This document shows, in pieces, positions 47,001 through 59,432 of a DNA stretch of 64,000 nt. The notes under the pieces were generated by a model. The model ran no database searches and was not told the DNA's origin. It saw only the letters and a program-made list of their open reading frames with translations. The translations under genes and the position numbers were made by a program. Position 1 is the first letter of the stretch; every line of letters begins with the position of its first letter. Source of the DNA: Mikania micrantha (lineage: Eukaryota; Streptophyta; Magnoliopsida; Asterales; Asteraceae); contig CM018690.1 in the NCBI GenBank assembly GCA_009363875.1, positions 13,113,971-13,177,970 on the forward strand. The letters are read 5' to 3'.

Positions 47001-47338
47001 TAACATTGTCAACCACTGAAGCTGAATATGTTGCACTCACTAAAGCAGTTAAAGAGTGTATTTGGCTGAAAGGTTTGATTGCTGATTTGGGAGTTAATTT
47101 GATGAGATCAGTTGTTTTGTGTGATAATATGGGGGCATTACAATTAACTAAAAATCAGGTGTTTCATAATAGAACCAAGCATATTAATGTAAAATTGCAT
47201 TTCATTAGAGATGTGATAAAATCTAAGGAAGTTGAAGTTGAGAAAGTGGATACTTTGGAGAATAGAGCATATATGTTTACAAAGATTTTACCTGGTTCGA
47301 AGTTTGAATTGTGTTTAGATTTACTCAACATTGGTTGA
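44075..47338 (+). pseudogene. Copia gag-pol with stops and RT deletion
   Basis: The first 599 codons are open: gag (FSLWSVKMRALL, DHTDEFNKLVLDLENI), a CCHC knuckle (CYICNSEKHLKRDC), protease (WILDSGCSFHMT) and integrase (HKRLGHIS, CENCIMGKSH, DDYSRRVW, LRTDNGLEFCN). Stops follow in the same frame at 45872-45874 (TAG after KSF, where Trp is usual) and 46100-46102 (TGA), with further stops to about 46570. After ARLVFKGFTQ the RT is cut: near 46690-46712 the text jumps to MVCTRPDIGYAVSLVSRY, so the catalytic YVDD region is gone. RNase H from 46715 is open (YANADFAKDL, STTEAEYVAL) to the stop at 47338. Confidence 0.92.
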
Positions 47339-47358
47339 CATTTGTCAAAGGTGGAGAT

Positions 47359-47623
47359 TGTTAGATATTTTGTCAATTGTCAACTGTTCAGGGCTATTAA
47401 TTCTCTTGTTAATAGTTTAGGGACTGAATGTGTAGTTTTGTTAAATCTGTTTTAGTTTGTTAATAAGTAGGTGATTCGTTTTAATTCAGATCTGAGTTAG
47501 ATTCTCTTTTCCGAATACAGAGAGATCTAAGATTTCATTCTTGTAATTGTTCTTCATGATTCTTGAATAAAAGGATTGATTTGAGCTTGTTTTAGTTTCA
47601 ATTTCTTGGATTGTTTGTCAACA
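47359..47623 (+). repeat. 3' LTR of the copia element (265 bp)
   Basis: Same ends as the 5' LTR, with a handful of substitutions plus the extra 40-bp block. Confidence 0.92.
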
Positions 47624-47628
47624 CAACA

Positions 47629-48020
47629 ATACTATCATATTTTTACTCTTAAATTACTTTTAAAATTATTATATTTTTTTTAGGTTTGAACTCAAAACCG
47701 AATATTAGAATATATAGTAGAGATTAAATGTTAGGAATTTCTGTAGTGCAGAGGGCTTGTGTTCTTGATTGTGCTGTAGATTTCTTTTCGTTGGGCCGAA
47801 TACTCCTTGGATTGGACTCCTTAAAAGTATTTATTTATCTCAAAGGAAATTATCGCTTCCTTACCTTGAAAAATAGCATCATTGAAAAACAATTAATAGT
47901 TTTTGAAGTTCGGCTTGACTGCCAGATTAGTTGGTTCACTAGAAAATTTTTGGAAAGTTTGAGTTTTAAAGACAGAAAAACTTGTTAATAGAATACTAGA
48001 AAAAACTTGATTGCTATTAG
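47629..48020. other. Intergenic DNA right of the copia element
   Basis: Nothing recognised. An 86-codon frame at 47728-47988 has no known motif and is probably chance. Confidence 0.5.
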
Positions 48021-48533
48021 GTAGGGTGTAAACGAATCAAGCCAGCTCGTGAAATACTCGGGATTGAATCAGTGAGAATGAGTCGAGCCTAAACAAGCCA
48101 GAGCTTGAGCCCGAAAATATGGCTCGTTTAGTTATGAAGCCCGAGCTCGAGCTTTACATATCTAGCTCGAGCCAGCTTGTGAGCATTAACAAGATTTTTA
48201 TTTATACAACTTTTATTTATTATATTAAGTGTATATGTATAAAATTTATTATCTTTATATATAAAGTTATAATAGATATATTTAAATCATATATTGTATG
48301 TTAAATTTAGAAAGTATAATTATAAATATATATTAAATTAGTAATTAAAATTAATAAGTTCAATTATAAAAAATAAATGAGCCGAGCTCGAGCTAAGAAA
48401 TTTTCTAATGAGCCGAGCTCGAGCCTAGAAAATAAAGCTCTTAACAAGTTGAGCTTGTGCCTTATTTAATTAAAACGAGCTGAGCTCAAGCCTTAACGAA
48501 CTCAAGTTCGGCTCAGCTCCTTTACATCCCTAC
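48021..48533. mobile_element. Miniature element rich in GAGCTCGAGC motifs (about 513 bp)
   Basis: Ends GTAGGGTGTAAACGA and (inverted) GTAGGGATGTAAAGGA are imperfect inverted repeats. Both arms are built from AGCCGAGCTCGAGC variants and the centre is AT-rich. A related AAACGAGCCAAGCCGATC string occurs in the foldback element at 41990. Superfamily not assigned; no clean duplication found. Confidence 0.7.
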
Positions 48534-48554
48534 TAATAAGTGAAGTTTTGTATT

Positions 48555-49217
48555 TACTTATATGTATTATTGACCTCCAACAAGATTTATTTTAACTTTC
48601 ATGCAATTTTTGCAATAGTTATAACATAAGCTAATAGGACTCGTGCACTGAGTAGCAAAATTCCGTGGTTTGCCACATTTATAGCATATTGTGGGACTTG
48701 CACGACATTCACCAGTATGTAGCTTTCTACAATTCCAACTCTCTTTCTCTAGCACAGTCTATTAGCTCCATTAAAGTATCACATTTGGAAGGTGTGAGAA
48801 ATTCCCGATACTTAGTATTCAACATGGTGTGATATCGGTTGATCCACATCCTTTTCGCCTGAAGCAAATTCGGAAAAAATCTTGCTTTATCATAGAAAAT
48901 AGCAATGATGGTATTAATATTCTCCTCCTTTTGCCTCAACTGTAAAAACTCCTCAGTAATACGATCATGAGGACAAAAGTGTTTCAAGAAAAGTTCTTTA
49001 AACTGAGTCCAGTTCATCCCTTTCATATCTTGTGCACCTTTCTCCTTTCGTAACAGCTTCCACGAATCTTTGGCTTTGTCTTTCTGTTGACTACTAGCAA
49101 ACATGTAGGCAAAGTAGCTATAAGAGCTCTTGCCACTTCCTCCTTGATCATACGTTGATTCTCAGTCATTCTTTCCTCCACGTGACCACTCCCACCGGAG
49201 TTATGTTCTTCATCCAT
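48555..49217 (-). pseudogene. Fragment of a Ty3/gypsy gag
   Basis: Three overlapping frame pieces on the minus strand. 49217-49023 is an N-terminal piece, 49104-48727 has a gag core (NWTQFKELFLKHFCPHDRIT, FLQLRQKEENINT), and 48755-48567 has a degenerate zinc-knuckle pair (CYKCGKPRNFATQC). At least two frameshifts separate them. No protease or pol follows; the element is cut off at about 48555. Confidence 0.85.
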
Positions 49218-49690
49218 TAGTGGCTGAAATTAATTAGCTTATATGTTAGTTGTACACACAATAGTATATTTATATAGTTATCACTATATATAAACTCAAA
49301 TTCTTAGTGATTCTACAATCACTTTTCATGCAAACTCTTAACACCTTACCTAATTTCAATGGTTTAAATATAAGATGATCTCCATAAGAATTTGCTCATA
49401 TCATGTTTGCACTAGTAAGTTGGCCAGACGTACTAGTCCATTCATTATATGCCCAATTCCTTACTTCCTTAATTTCATACTCAAGACATTGATTTCGGTT
49501 TCACCTAATCATATTTCATATGTAATGATTCATAATACATTTAAAAATTATAATACAGGAAATAGATATGTTAACCTCATACATTCGACTTCATGATCGG
49601 GTCTTCGAATCAAACGGCATGTTTTCATATCAAGAGCACAAGATTTTGAGATCAAGTGTTCGCGACTCATTTGATTCACTCAAAACATTG

Positions 49691-49702
49691 GCTCTGATAC
49701 CA
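49691..49702 (-). other. Primer-binding site of the truncated gypsy element
   Basis: On the minus strand it reads TGGTATCAGAGC, complementary to initiator tRNA-Met, five bases from the LTR that begins at 49708. Confidence 0.88.
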
Positions 49703-51244
49703 ACTTCTGACACCCAAACTTCTCGCACGTTTACACGCGTCCAATTTAGGTCCCAGTTTAGTTTAAACGCAAAATTTTATCAAAATTTCACTCGGAAGCG
49801 TAAAACTATCATTACATAAGGTAAACAAACTTAATTGCATGTTAATAACATCCATGATTAACAAAATCTAGTGTTTTTTAGTTTAAACCATCAAAAACCA
49901 ACATAACGAGTGATTCCGCTCCAAAACGTGCTCGATCTGATCGTCCGATGCATATCTGTTTTTGACCTGTAAACATCACATATAAGCTCACAATTAGTTC
50001 ATATGAACTAAGTAAGTAGGTCACCCATATGAACCCCCGAACTCATACGGTTCGTTATACGATATATCTCGCGTTTTTGCCGTTGGGTGTTGGTAGAACC
50101 CTTTGGGCGTAGCCTACGTCCAGATCTGCACAGCACACACAAATTTGCTGTTTTGACCCATTTTGTCTGTTTTCATCCATTCTTTCAACTTGTTTTCACC
50201 CAAATCACACCCAAACACATATATTTGATATTCACCATATCATACAACATTAATCCACCTCTCATAAGTATAAACACAAGTGGATTTCAATAAAACTTGA
50301 AGGAAAACTTAATAACGGGTCAAAATTTCAAATTCAAGCAAGTATTATGCCAAAACTCCCAAAACTCATTCTAACACATTCACATACATATCATATGGAT
50401 GTTTATCATGTTTAGATAATAATATATCATATTCAAATATCTAATTGCACACAACACAACATTGTGCATTAATTTCGCTTATTGGGTCATTTTCACAAAT
50501 ATAATTATATGATCTATTTCCAATTACATTACTAGCACCTCTAGTTAATCATCAAATTACATACACTATTTTGACTCATTCAATTACCCACACTCTAGCG
50601 GGTTTTTAGCAATTTAACTCCCGGCTCATCTAGTCATCCACACTCTAGTGGTTTGTCACACTATCCACCAACTCATTCGGTTTTCCACACTCTAGTGATT
50701 TAATTGATCAATTTCACCAGCTCATCCGGCTATCAACATTCATGTGGTATCATGAACGTATCCACCGGCTCATCCGACTAATTTATAACCATTTATATAA
50801 CACATACAACTCAAGCATAACATTCATATCGAAACCAATAATGTCCTCTCATAGGTCTTTCAACACAATTATCTTCATTAATCAAGTTATTCACAATCAA
50901 TCATATCAACACAAACAATCAAGTAGACTCTTTTTACTACTTATATTTATTGTTATAGTAAATTGAGTAACTTACCTTGTTCAAATGATTGATTAACACC
51001 AACAACTTCCTTCCCCGCTCTTTGACTTGTTTCTTGACTCCTACTTCCACCTCTAGATGTTAGAATCCCCCATGGTTAGTGATTTAGCTCCTCAATTTCG
51101 GAGTTAAACCATGAAATCAACAAGAATCAAGAATTTGAAAGCTAGGTTTTGCAAGTTTTTCTTTTTCTCTTCTCTGCTTCTCACGTAACACACACACACA
51201 CACATATCTGATAAAATTAAGGCTTTTACCAAGTCAAAGCCTTA

Positions 51245-52075
51245 GGTAGCGTTTGGTATGCATGAATGGATGATGGAATGAATCATTACGTTGGAATGAA
51301 AAGAAACGTGTTTGGTTACCACATATGAATGGAATGCACCATTCCACAAGGAATGTGATTCCTTCACTTTTGATGATTTTCATTCCTTGGAGTAGGGGTG
51401 TGTTCTTTTCATTCCTTCTCTTGAAGGAATGATCCGACCAATCACTAAATCCATGTCCAAAACCATTAACCGACCCATTTGAAACCATTACTCGACTCAT
51501 GTCCAAAACAATGACATGTCTCATGACCTGAACCATGAGTCGAACCATGATCCAAACCATGAGTCGAACCATGATCCAAACCATGAGTCGAACCATGACC
51601 TGAACCATGACTCGAACCATGACCTGAATCATGACCCGATCCATAACTCAAACAATTACCCGACCCTTGACTTAAACAATTACCTGACCCTTGAACCAAA
51701 CCATGACCCGTCACATGACCTGACCCATGACCCAAACCACGACCTGATCCACAAACCAAACTATGACCCAATCCATGAAATACCTCATGATCGAACCATG
51801 AGTTAAACAATAACCGACCAATGAATCAACGGATGATCCGAACCACGACTCAGCCCATGACCCGACCCATGATTCGAACAATGATTAAAACCATGACTCG
51901 ACTCATAATTTGTATTCCATTTTTTATCTTTTTATGTTTACCAAACAACAAGAAGTAATAAATCATTTCATTACCAGATGTAACCAAACATGACAATGGA
52001 ATGATAATGATCCATTTCTTTCCATCGTCCATTACATTCTCCCGTCCATTCCATTCATTCATACCAAACAGACCC
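51245..52075. mobile_element. PIF/Harbinger-type miniature element with internal minisatellite (831 bp)
   Basis: Ends GGTAGCGTTTGGTATGCATG and (inverted) GGGTCTGTTTGGTATGAATG are flanked by TTA on both sides (51242-51244 and 52076-52078), the TWA target of PIF/Harbinger elements. Subterminal arms share TGAATGGA and GGAATGA motifs. No transposase. Confidence 0.85.
51430..51910. repeat. 12-bp minisatellite (ACCATGA(C/G)(C/T)CGA) inside the miniature element
   Basis: About 35 to 40 units of the ACCATGACCCGA type, read as ACCATGAGTCGA, ACCATGATCCAA and so on. Because 12 is a multiple of three, both strands show open frames (His-Asn-Asp repeats on plus, Gly-His-Ser repeats on minus). Confidence 0.85.
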
Positions 52076-52209
52076 TTATAGTCTCTATTTTTACAGCTTT
52101 TCCTATTTGGCAAGTTCAGCCTCTCAACCTTTTAATTCGTTAACTCACTTAACCAACCTAATCAAGTTAGTTACTAGTTAACTATAATACCCCAAATGTT
52201 ATTATCACA

Positions 52210-54154
52210 ACACACTTTAAAATATAATAACATTTATTTATTAAAAACATACATAACAATGAAAACCGATCGTTACATTAGCAACATTCATGTTCTACCA
52301 AACAACATTCACAATGTAGGCGTGTAGGAGTAAACTTTCCTTTAACTCGCCATGTTGGAATTAGTTTGTTTTTCTATATTACATATCGTGGAGTGACGTC
52401 ATGTTTCAAAACTTTCAAGGTTAGAAGGCTATATAATTATATCTTGTTAGGTGTCATAATAATTTACATTTGAGTTATTTGTGTTATTTAAAGACTACCA
52501 CAAAACAATCATTTAGTTGCTAAAATTAATCAATTAATGATTCATACATATCGTTATTATAAGTTAAATTCCTTATCTTATTACTTAATATGTTTATAAA
52601 ACTTATTTCTAATTTGTTTGCTTTTAAATTTGTAAACTTACCGATTTTTTTTTATATTTTCTAAATGCATTTGTCAATATTCTTGAAATGATAAAACTAT
52701 TTAAATTATGACAATGAGCTTATCATGGTTGGACCATGCCCAATAATAAATTTACATAAATAAAAGAAAATAAATATACGTTAATGTAAAAACATAATTT
52801 GGTTTATGTTCGTTTATCTAATTAAATTATATAAAAAATTCCTTTGGTAGGCTTCTATAAACAAAGTTAACACCAAACGATTGATTCGGTTACATATTTT
52901 AGTTAATCAAAATCTTTTTCTATTCTATTCTATAGTATAATAAAAGTAAGATTTGTGTTTTTTTTTTTAAAACTTGTGGTATTTTTATTTCTTTATATTT
53001 CATTTAATATTCTTTTATAAATGAAATAGATAACCTATCCGTGCGTTGTGGCGAGCGGTATAATTAAAACTTGCATGTTATTACATGGTGGTACGATTAA
53101 AAAAACATATGAAGTTGTAGCTTGGGACGAATTGATTTTGAATATTGAAACGTTATGTCATGTACGTTGTAGTGTATGAATTAAAAAATCATTTAATAGA
53201 AAAAGGTGCAAGGAAAATCAAAAGCAAAATCGCGTGATACTGCATGTTTATGAACATCATTACATACGTTACGTTATATCATATGTACATAAAAGAAACA
53301 TATAAAGTTACGACTCTGTTTTGAAGATTGAAACATATATAAAAACATTTATATAACGGTGATATTACTTAGTCTGTGATGGCATCGGTGTCATTGTTTT
53401 ACTGTAACAAACGTTAACATCAGTAATGACAAAACATAAATAAGAAGAAGTAAATAGGGAAAAAAAACAAATTTATTCATATTAAAAATTAGCAACAGCC
53501 TTTACCTTTTTACATTTTTCTTAATAATTTCTCAAAAATATTTATAACCTTGCGTTGAAGATGTGGTTGAAGTTTTCTCAAAGCCAAAATCAAGTGAAAA
53601 AATAATAACAATGAAAAAAACATGAATAATAACTAAGCGTTGGACGATGATGTTGAACCTATCACTTTGAGTTTTAAAACCATGTATTTCGCAGCTCTAA
53701 CTAAAGTTTCAACTTTATATATTACGGTTGAAATCTCGTCTTGGATGTCGTTGAACCATGTCATTCAAAAAAAGTAAACAAATTAATAATCGCTAAATAC
53801 TAATCAAATTTTAACTATTCAATTTAAACCATTTAATTTTAAATAAGTAAACTTTAACAAAAAGCAAACTATATAATAACAACAAATGAACCCAGTGTGA
53901 TTTTATAGTGGAAAAAGCAGTGAATTTAACAAAATAAACTGAACTAAAAGTATATGTATTGATATAAAAGGTGTTAGAAAAGACACATCACCAACCTTTG
54001 GAATTGAGTAATAAGGTAATAGGACCAAATTGACTCGTTTTCTTCTCTTCAGACAAACAAACGTAATTTATTATGTAGAACTGAAAGTGTGTGTTCTTCA
54101 CCTACAAACTGCTAGAAGCTTCTTCCTCCTTCCCCATTTCCCTCCCTTTGTGCG
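52210..54154. other. AT-rich intergenic DNA upstream of the B3 gene
   Basis: No gene recognised. The promoter of the B3 gene should lie in the last few hundred bases. A CT-rich leader (54115-54145) precedes the ATG. Confidence 0.5.
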
Positions 54155-57100
54155 ATGGCAGCAGCTCAGATTACCAGTGAACGAAGTTCTGATCTTCAAC
54201 TCGCTGTTAATGTCCGAAAAACCCCCAATTCACCAGTCACCGATGCTACCGTCGCTCAACTTTTTATGTCAAAAACCTCTCCTACTGCTCCGTTAACACC
54301 TTCATCGGTTACGATCTCTCTTAAATTTCTTTGTTTGAATGTAAATTTTGATTCGTTGACGGTTGGATCTGTTGTCTTTCTCTCAGGCCAAACGAAAAAG
54401 GTTGAAGCCAGCGAAATGCCACTTTTCTTCGATCAATTTGGAGAAGAAGCGTTTGCTTTCGAAAGATAAGGTTTTTTATTCGACTTTGTTTTTCTCGAAC
54501 TATCAATTATCATATGCGTTTTTATCTGTTAGGGTATTGGTGATGATTGGCAAAATTATAGAATTTTAAAAAAATCATTGTGTTGTTGACAATGCATGAT
54601 CTTGCTGTACCTACTGTGATGTCTGTTAGCTTTCAAACCCCCAAAATTTCGATTTGAAATAAAATTGGAAGTATTGCAAACCTGATTATTACTGGAAAAC
54701 CTGATAATTTGAAGAATGTACATCCTGTAATCTTGTCTTGATTACAGAATATAAAGCCAAATCTTGAAAAAAAAAATAAATTAACAAAATATAATTCAAA
54801 TTCACAGCTGAATTTATAAAACTCTGAATAAATTAAATACATGGTTCAGCCTTCTTACAATTAAAAACGGAATCAAGTAAAATTGGGAAATTTGGGGCAA
54901 AAATTTAGAGTTCAAAATTTGGTTTCCATATGATGTAATCGGGGTTCAAGTCGGATGATCCAGCCCGTCAAGATGTTTTACTTCATGGCTTCAAACGGAT
55001 TAAAAGTTGTGTCCATTTTAAGTTGGGATCTTATCTAACTCTTTTGCCATTTTAGTTCATGGCTTCAAACGGATTAAAAAAACTGTTGTTGACCAAAGTA
55101 GTTTAGTTTTAATAATTTAAGAATGATAAACTAGTGGAACAGAACCAAACTGATAAGCTTAGAAGGAAAACAGTTTGCAAAATAAGTTAAATATCAGAAG
55201 CAATCTCTGTCAATGAATTTACAGATTACTTTTTTACAGGCGGAAAATGATCCTACAAGAATGACTTTGAGGTCAGTTTGTCTTAAAATAATTCATCTCT
55301 TTTTTGACAAAGTATATATTCGTTAAATTATACATGCAGTTTGAGAAAAGGAAAGGCATATAAAGAAAAGAAAACTAAAGACTCTAATGCTCCGGTCCAA
55401 ATCTCACAAACTATGATTCGAGCACAGGAGATTCAATCAACCCTTGTAAATGAGCATCCTAGCTTTATAAAAACAATGCTCAGATCTCACGTTAGTTATG
55501 GTTTTTGGATGGTAATTAGATAATTTCATTTTTTAATTTAGATTGACTTTGTACACCAATATATGAAAACTTACACCCCCGGTTACAGGGCCTTCCATTG
55601 CGTTTTTGCAGATCATTTTTACCAAAAGACGACTCTTTGATTGTAATTGAAGATGAAAATGGAGAAAAATATGATATGAAATTCATTGCGAACAGGTTTG
55701 GGTTTAGCGGAGGGTGGAGAAAGTTTGCAATCGTACATAAGCTGCTTGAAGGGGATGTTTTGATCTTCGAGTTGGTTGAATCTTGCAAATTTAAGGTCTT
55801 ACTCTTGTTCTTTTGCGTATGTGTGTTTTCTTCTTAATACATTGTGTGTAGTTTTATTTATGATGAATAGTCAAAGCATTCTTTATTCCCTATTACACTA
55901 ATTAAGGATAATTTGAATTATTATCCATATAATCTTGGTTTTCAATTTGAAGATTTACATTGTGAGGACAAACGATTCAAAAGAAGATGATGGTGCTGAT
56001 AATGTTGTAAACCTGGATGCACAAGTGAAGCACAAAACTCCAGGTTTGTTAAAGATCGTCAATGCAACTGGAGGTGTCAATTTTTATCCTTTACTTGTGA
56101 ATGGATCGATTTGGGTTATGTTTGATCTCTAATGGGTCAAACATGTAAAAGTAAAAAAAGAAATTAAAAAGAAAATGGGTTGTTGAAAGTCACCCAAAGG
56201 GAATTTTTTAATGCGTAAAACCTCTTAAATCGTTTTATTAAAAAAATATATATTATTTAATTAATATAAAGTGGGACAAAAGGTGTTTTTGGTCAACCCA
56301 ACATGCTATGTACCTTAAAATTATCCATTTTGACTGAATCTGTTTAGAACCATTACCCAAATGGACCATTTTCACCACAAGATGCTAATATGCCGCTTCT
56401 CTTTTATCAAAATATATTAGTTCACCTTGTGCCTATACCGCCACGGTTATAACATATTCTTAAATCAAAAGGTAGAAAGCGTTTGAGTTTGGGTTCAAGC
56501 TCTCTTCCCTTAACTGAGGTTAGAAAGAAGTACAAAAGATCAAAACCACTTACTCAGCCCAACAACCACCCTATGGACCACTCTATGGTCAACTCACAAG
56601 TTCAAGAAGGTTCACCTGAACCAAATCTTTCACTAAGAGAAGTCAAAACCTTCAAAGACTTTCACATTATGGTTGACAACCAATGCATTGACACAGAGCT
56701 TTCAGAAGAAATACGTATGAATTACTACAATCTTTGCATTGGGAAAAACGAAATCCTTCATGATGGTATTCGTGAGGGCTTGTACCACAAGTTGGTGGCG
56801 GGAATGATTGGTGAAACTGTAAGCATTGTAAATATGATAAAAAACTGCAAGCTCACCACAAGGATGGAAGAATTCGATGTGTGGGATAGCTCTCTGAAAT
56901 ATTTTGAACTTATGGGAATGAAAGTTGGTTTTTTACGCGATAGAGTAAGTACACTTGCGAAGCTCGCGTTTGAATCTGAAGATTCAAAAAGATTTGTGGA
57001 GGCCAAAGAGGAACAACATCGAAATGCAAATGAGATCAAGATTTTGGAGGCAAAGCTGGTGGAATTATATGAAAGTAATAGAAAGATTGATGATGTTGTG

Positions 57101-57169
57101 GATGATTTGAAAGAGAGAGCTGAGAGGTGTGAAACGGAGTTCCAGAAAAAGGTTGATGCACCATGGTAG
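54155..57169 (+). CDS. B3-domain transcription factor, Os01g0234100/At5g42700 type, seven exons, intact
   Basis: Coding exons are 54155-54307, 54387-54470, 55240-55271, 55340-55511, 55589-55795, 55953-56043 and 56472-57169. All introns are GT-AG and the frame closes over 1437 nt (478 residues). Residues 52-79 form a Lys/Arg-rich stretch (AKRKRLKPAK), a likely nuclear signal. The B3 DNA-binding domain spans about 112-225: FIKTMLRSHVSYGFWM, GLPLRFCRSFLPKDD, FSGGWRKFAIVHKLLEGDVL. The C-terminal half has the subfamily block (DFHIMVDNQCIDTEL, YYNLCIGKNEILHDG, LMGMKVGFLRDRV), then a coiled coil (about 400-470) ending in DAPW. B3 proteins of this kind act in the nucleus; the target of this one is unknown. 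Exon 2 is small and its junctions are inferred from splice sites, so the N-terminus is the least certain part. Confidence 0.9.
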
Positions 57170-57780
57170 CTTTAGCAAAAAGTAACCTGTTCTTGAATTG
57201 AAGCTATGGTGGTCAAGTTGGCTTGTAAATTTTGTGGGCTTATGTGAATTATGTAGATTTTAACCTAAAGGGGTTGGTCCCTTTTTTAATTATAACCAGA
57301 CTTTTGGTCTAACTATGGTTTAGTAAAATAAAATACTCTTGGAACAAAGGAAAACATTTTCTTCTTATTATTCTTTTATTTGGTTTGCAATTTTGAAAAC
57401 CTCTCTTTGAAGAAAGTTTGTTTATAAAATAATCCACTCGGTTTTTATAATCTCTAAAAACTTATGAAAATTTTGTTGTTTAAAAGAAGTTGTATAAGTT
57501 ATTATATTTACTTTCAAATGTCCTAATCTTTTATAAAAATTCTGAGATTTGTTGATGTCTATATCTTCGGAACATTTTCTAAGTTGATTTGAATTCTTTG
57601 TTTTAGTTTGATATTTAAGTTTGTGTTATAGAAGTATCGAGAACATGAGAGAAAAACTTCAACTATATTTATACAATATGATGCATTATATACTAATACA
57701 ACGAGAAACTGTAAAGTCATGTAATTCAAACATAATATGTGAGAAGACGAACGGTTGGTAGTAATCATGTCTGTAGTTAA
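57170..57780. other. 3' flank of the B3 gene
   Basis: No gene. AATAAAATA-like sequence near 57325 may be the poly(A) signal. Confidence 0.45.
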
Positions 57781-59420
57781 TACTACTTAATACATAACAC
57801 TCCCCCTCAGGCATATTACTGTTTACATACACTTGTTAATAACATGCTTCAGGATGTATTAATTTGATACTTCAGGATCGATTAAATAACTGATATCTCT
57901 AGATCAATTATGTTGCCTTATTAAAACCCTATTAAGAAAACCCAATGGGACAAAACTTAGTCATTGAAAAAGAGTACAACGTGTATAATGCTCCCCCCTA
58001 AATTAATAAATTCCTTTTAATCTACGAAGTTCAATTCGATCTTCTATGATATTTTCTTGAAGCTGCTTCTAGGTAAAAACTTTGTAAATAGATCAGCTAG
58101 ATTTTCACTTGATCTAATCTAGTGAACATCGACTACATTACCCTTTTGTAAAGTTAAGGAATTGAAATATACATGGTTATGTCACCCTTGATATAACGTG
58201 CTTTAATTCGAGCTATGCAATCAATATTGTCTTTATAGATAATTGTAGGGATCTTCTTAATCTCTTCCAAGTCACATGCTTCTTCTATATATGATTAATC
58301 ATCGATCTCAACATCACACATTTTCGACTTACATTATATAGTCTATAATGTTAGCATAATTTGATGAAATTGTTGTAAGTTTTTGCTTTGTCGATCTCCA
58401 AGATATTGTTGTCCCACCATATGTGAATACATGACCTATTTGAGACTTTCTATTTGTTGGGTTCAGACTGTATCTCGTTAACTCGTGCACCGCGAATGCA
58501 ATATCAAGTATCGTAAGGATATTTATTGAACCTTTAATATGAAATATGATGTTGTCTTATGAAAAACCTTTGCTAAGAAAACCTAGTGGAATAAAACATA
58601 GCCAATACAATTAACATTTTCTCCCCCCTGAGATATATTATTGTTTATTTTACACAATTAATAACATACTTTAAGATGATGTTAAACTTGTAATTAGGGA
58701 AGTATAATATAAACTAATACTGTTGGATCAGTTATGTTGTCTTGTAATATTTTCGAGACACCTTAGTCATCAATCACAATTAAGTATGGTACTTCCGGAC
58801 CAATTACATTCTCACCCTCTTCTTGGGGCCGTAAGGATCCATCTATATGTCTAACGATCGAAAAACTATAGATGTGCTTTGCAAATAAACTTTGTCAATA
58901 TAAAAATGAGTTAACATATTTTAGATGTAGTTTGATTGATGGATATATATATATATACACACACACACAATTGTGTATATACCATAAATGCAGATCGATT
59001 AATTTCAACTTGTCATTTCTTTCAAAAATTCTCTCTAAAGGTTTCTACAAAGTCTATGGACAATCTTTTAGATCATCTCAGTAAACTGCGATTATATGAA
59101 CTCTACAGAGAAAATTTCTAATAAACACATGGTTGATATTGTCAACTTATACCTCAAATTATTTACAGAGTCGAGGTAGCAATCCTAATGCTTCAAGCAT
59201 TTATAATATTTAGAGATTTCATGTATATGTCACTTTAAATGTCCCCTACAAAATATTAATGACAACCTCTTTATATTTTATTTGAGGTCCTTCTGTGATT
59301 GTAAGGCTAAGAATAATCATGGGGTTATCACATCCACAACAGGAGAATATATTTACTCATAATCAACTAATGGGATTTGAGGGAAAAAAAAAACTTTGTG
59401 TAGCAATTCATTCCTTACAT
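57781..59420 (-). mobile_element. Decayed Ty1/copia debris including an RNase H remnant
   Basis: On the minus strand, 58290-58000 still reads in pieces: KKIPTIIYKDNIDCIARIKA, YIKGD, and in another frame SSENLADLF followed by FLPRSSFKK. This is the end of a copia RNase H, broken by frameshifts and stops. CTCCCCC runs at about 57801 and 58621 resemble the purine tracts of such elements in reverse. No LTR pair could be delimited. An (AC)n/(AT)n microsatellite lies at 58944-58970. Confidence 0.65.
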
Positions 59421-59432
59421 CACGCACTCTAA

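Larger units (their letters stand above)
43790..47623 (+). mobile_element. Ty1/copia element, Tork-like, with internal RT deletion
   Basis: Direct LTRs (43790-44015 and 47359-47623), primer site TGGTATCAGA at 44018, gag-protease-integrase, then RNase H and a purine tract (AAGGTGGAGAT) before the 3' LTR. Flanking AAACA (43785-43789) and CAACA (47624-47628) match at four of five bases. Total length 3834 bp, short for the group because the reverse transcriptase core is missing. Gag resembles Tnt1 and thus the Tork lineage; lineage by memory. Confidence 0.9.
49708..52209 (-). repeat. 5' LTR of the truncated gypsy element, hosting a PIF/Harbinger-type insertion
   Basis: It starts TGACACCCAAACT next to the primer site. 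The far end is placed near ATTATCACA at about 52209, but without a second LTR or duplication this is uncertain. From 50585 to 50780 there are irregular subrepeats of the CACACTCTAGTG and CCGGCTCATC type. The insertion at 51245-52075 interrupts it, so the LTR proper is about 1.7 kb. Confidence 0.7.

Noticed and set aside
51516..51806. Open frames rich in His-Asn-Asp (plus) and Gly-His-Ser (minus)
   Set aside because: Both come from a 12-bp minisatellite; no promoter, splice or protein motif supports them.
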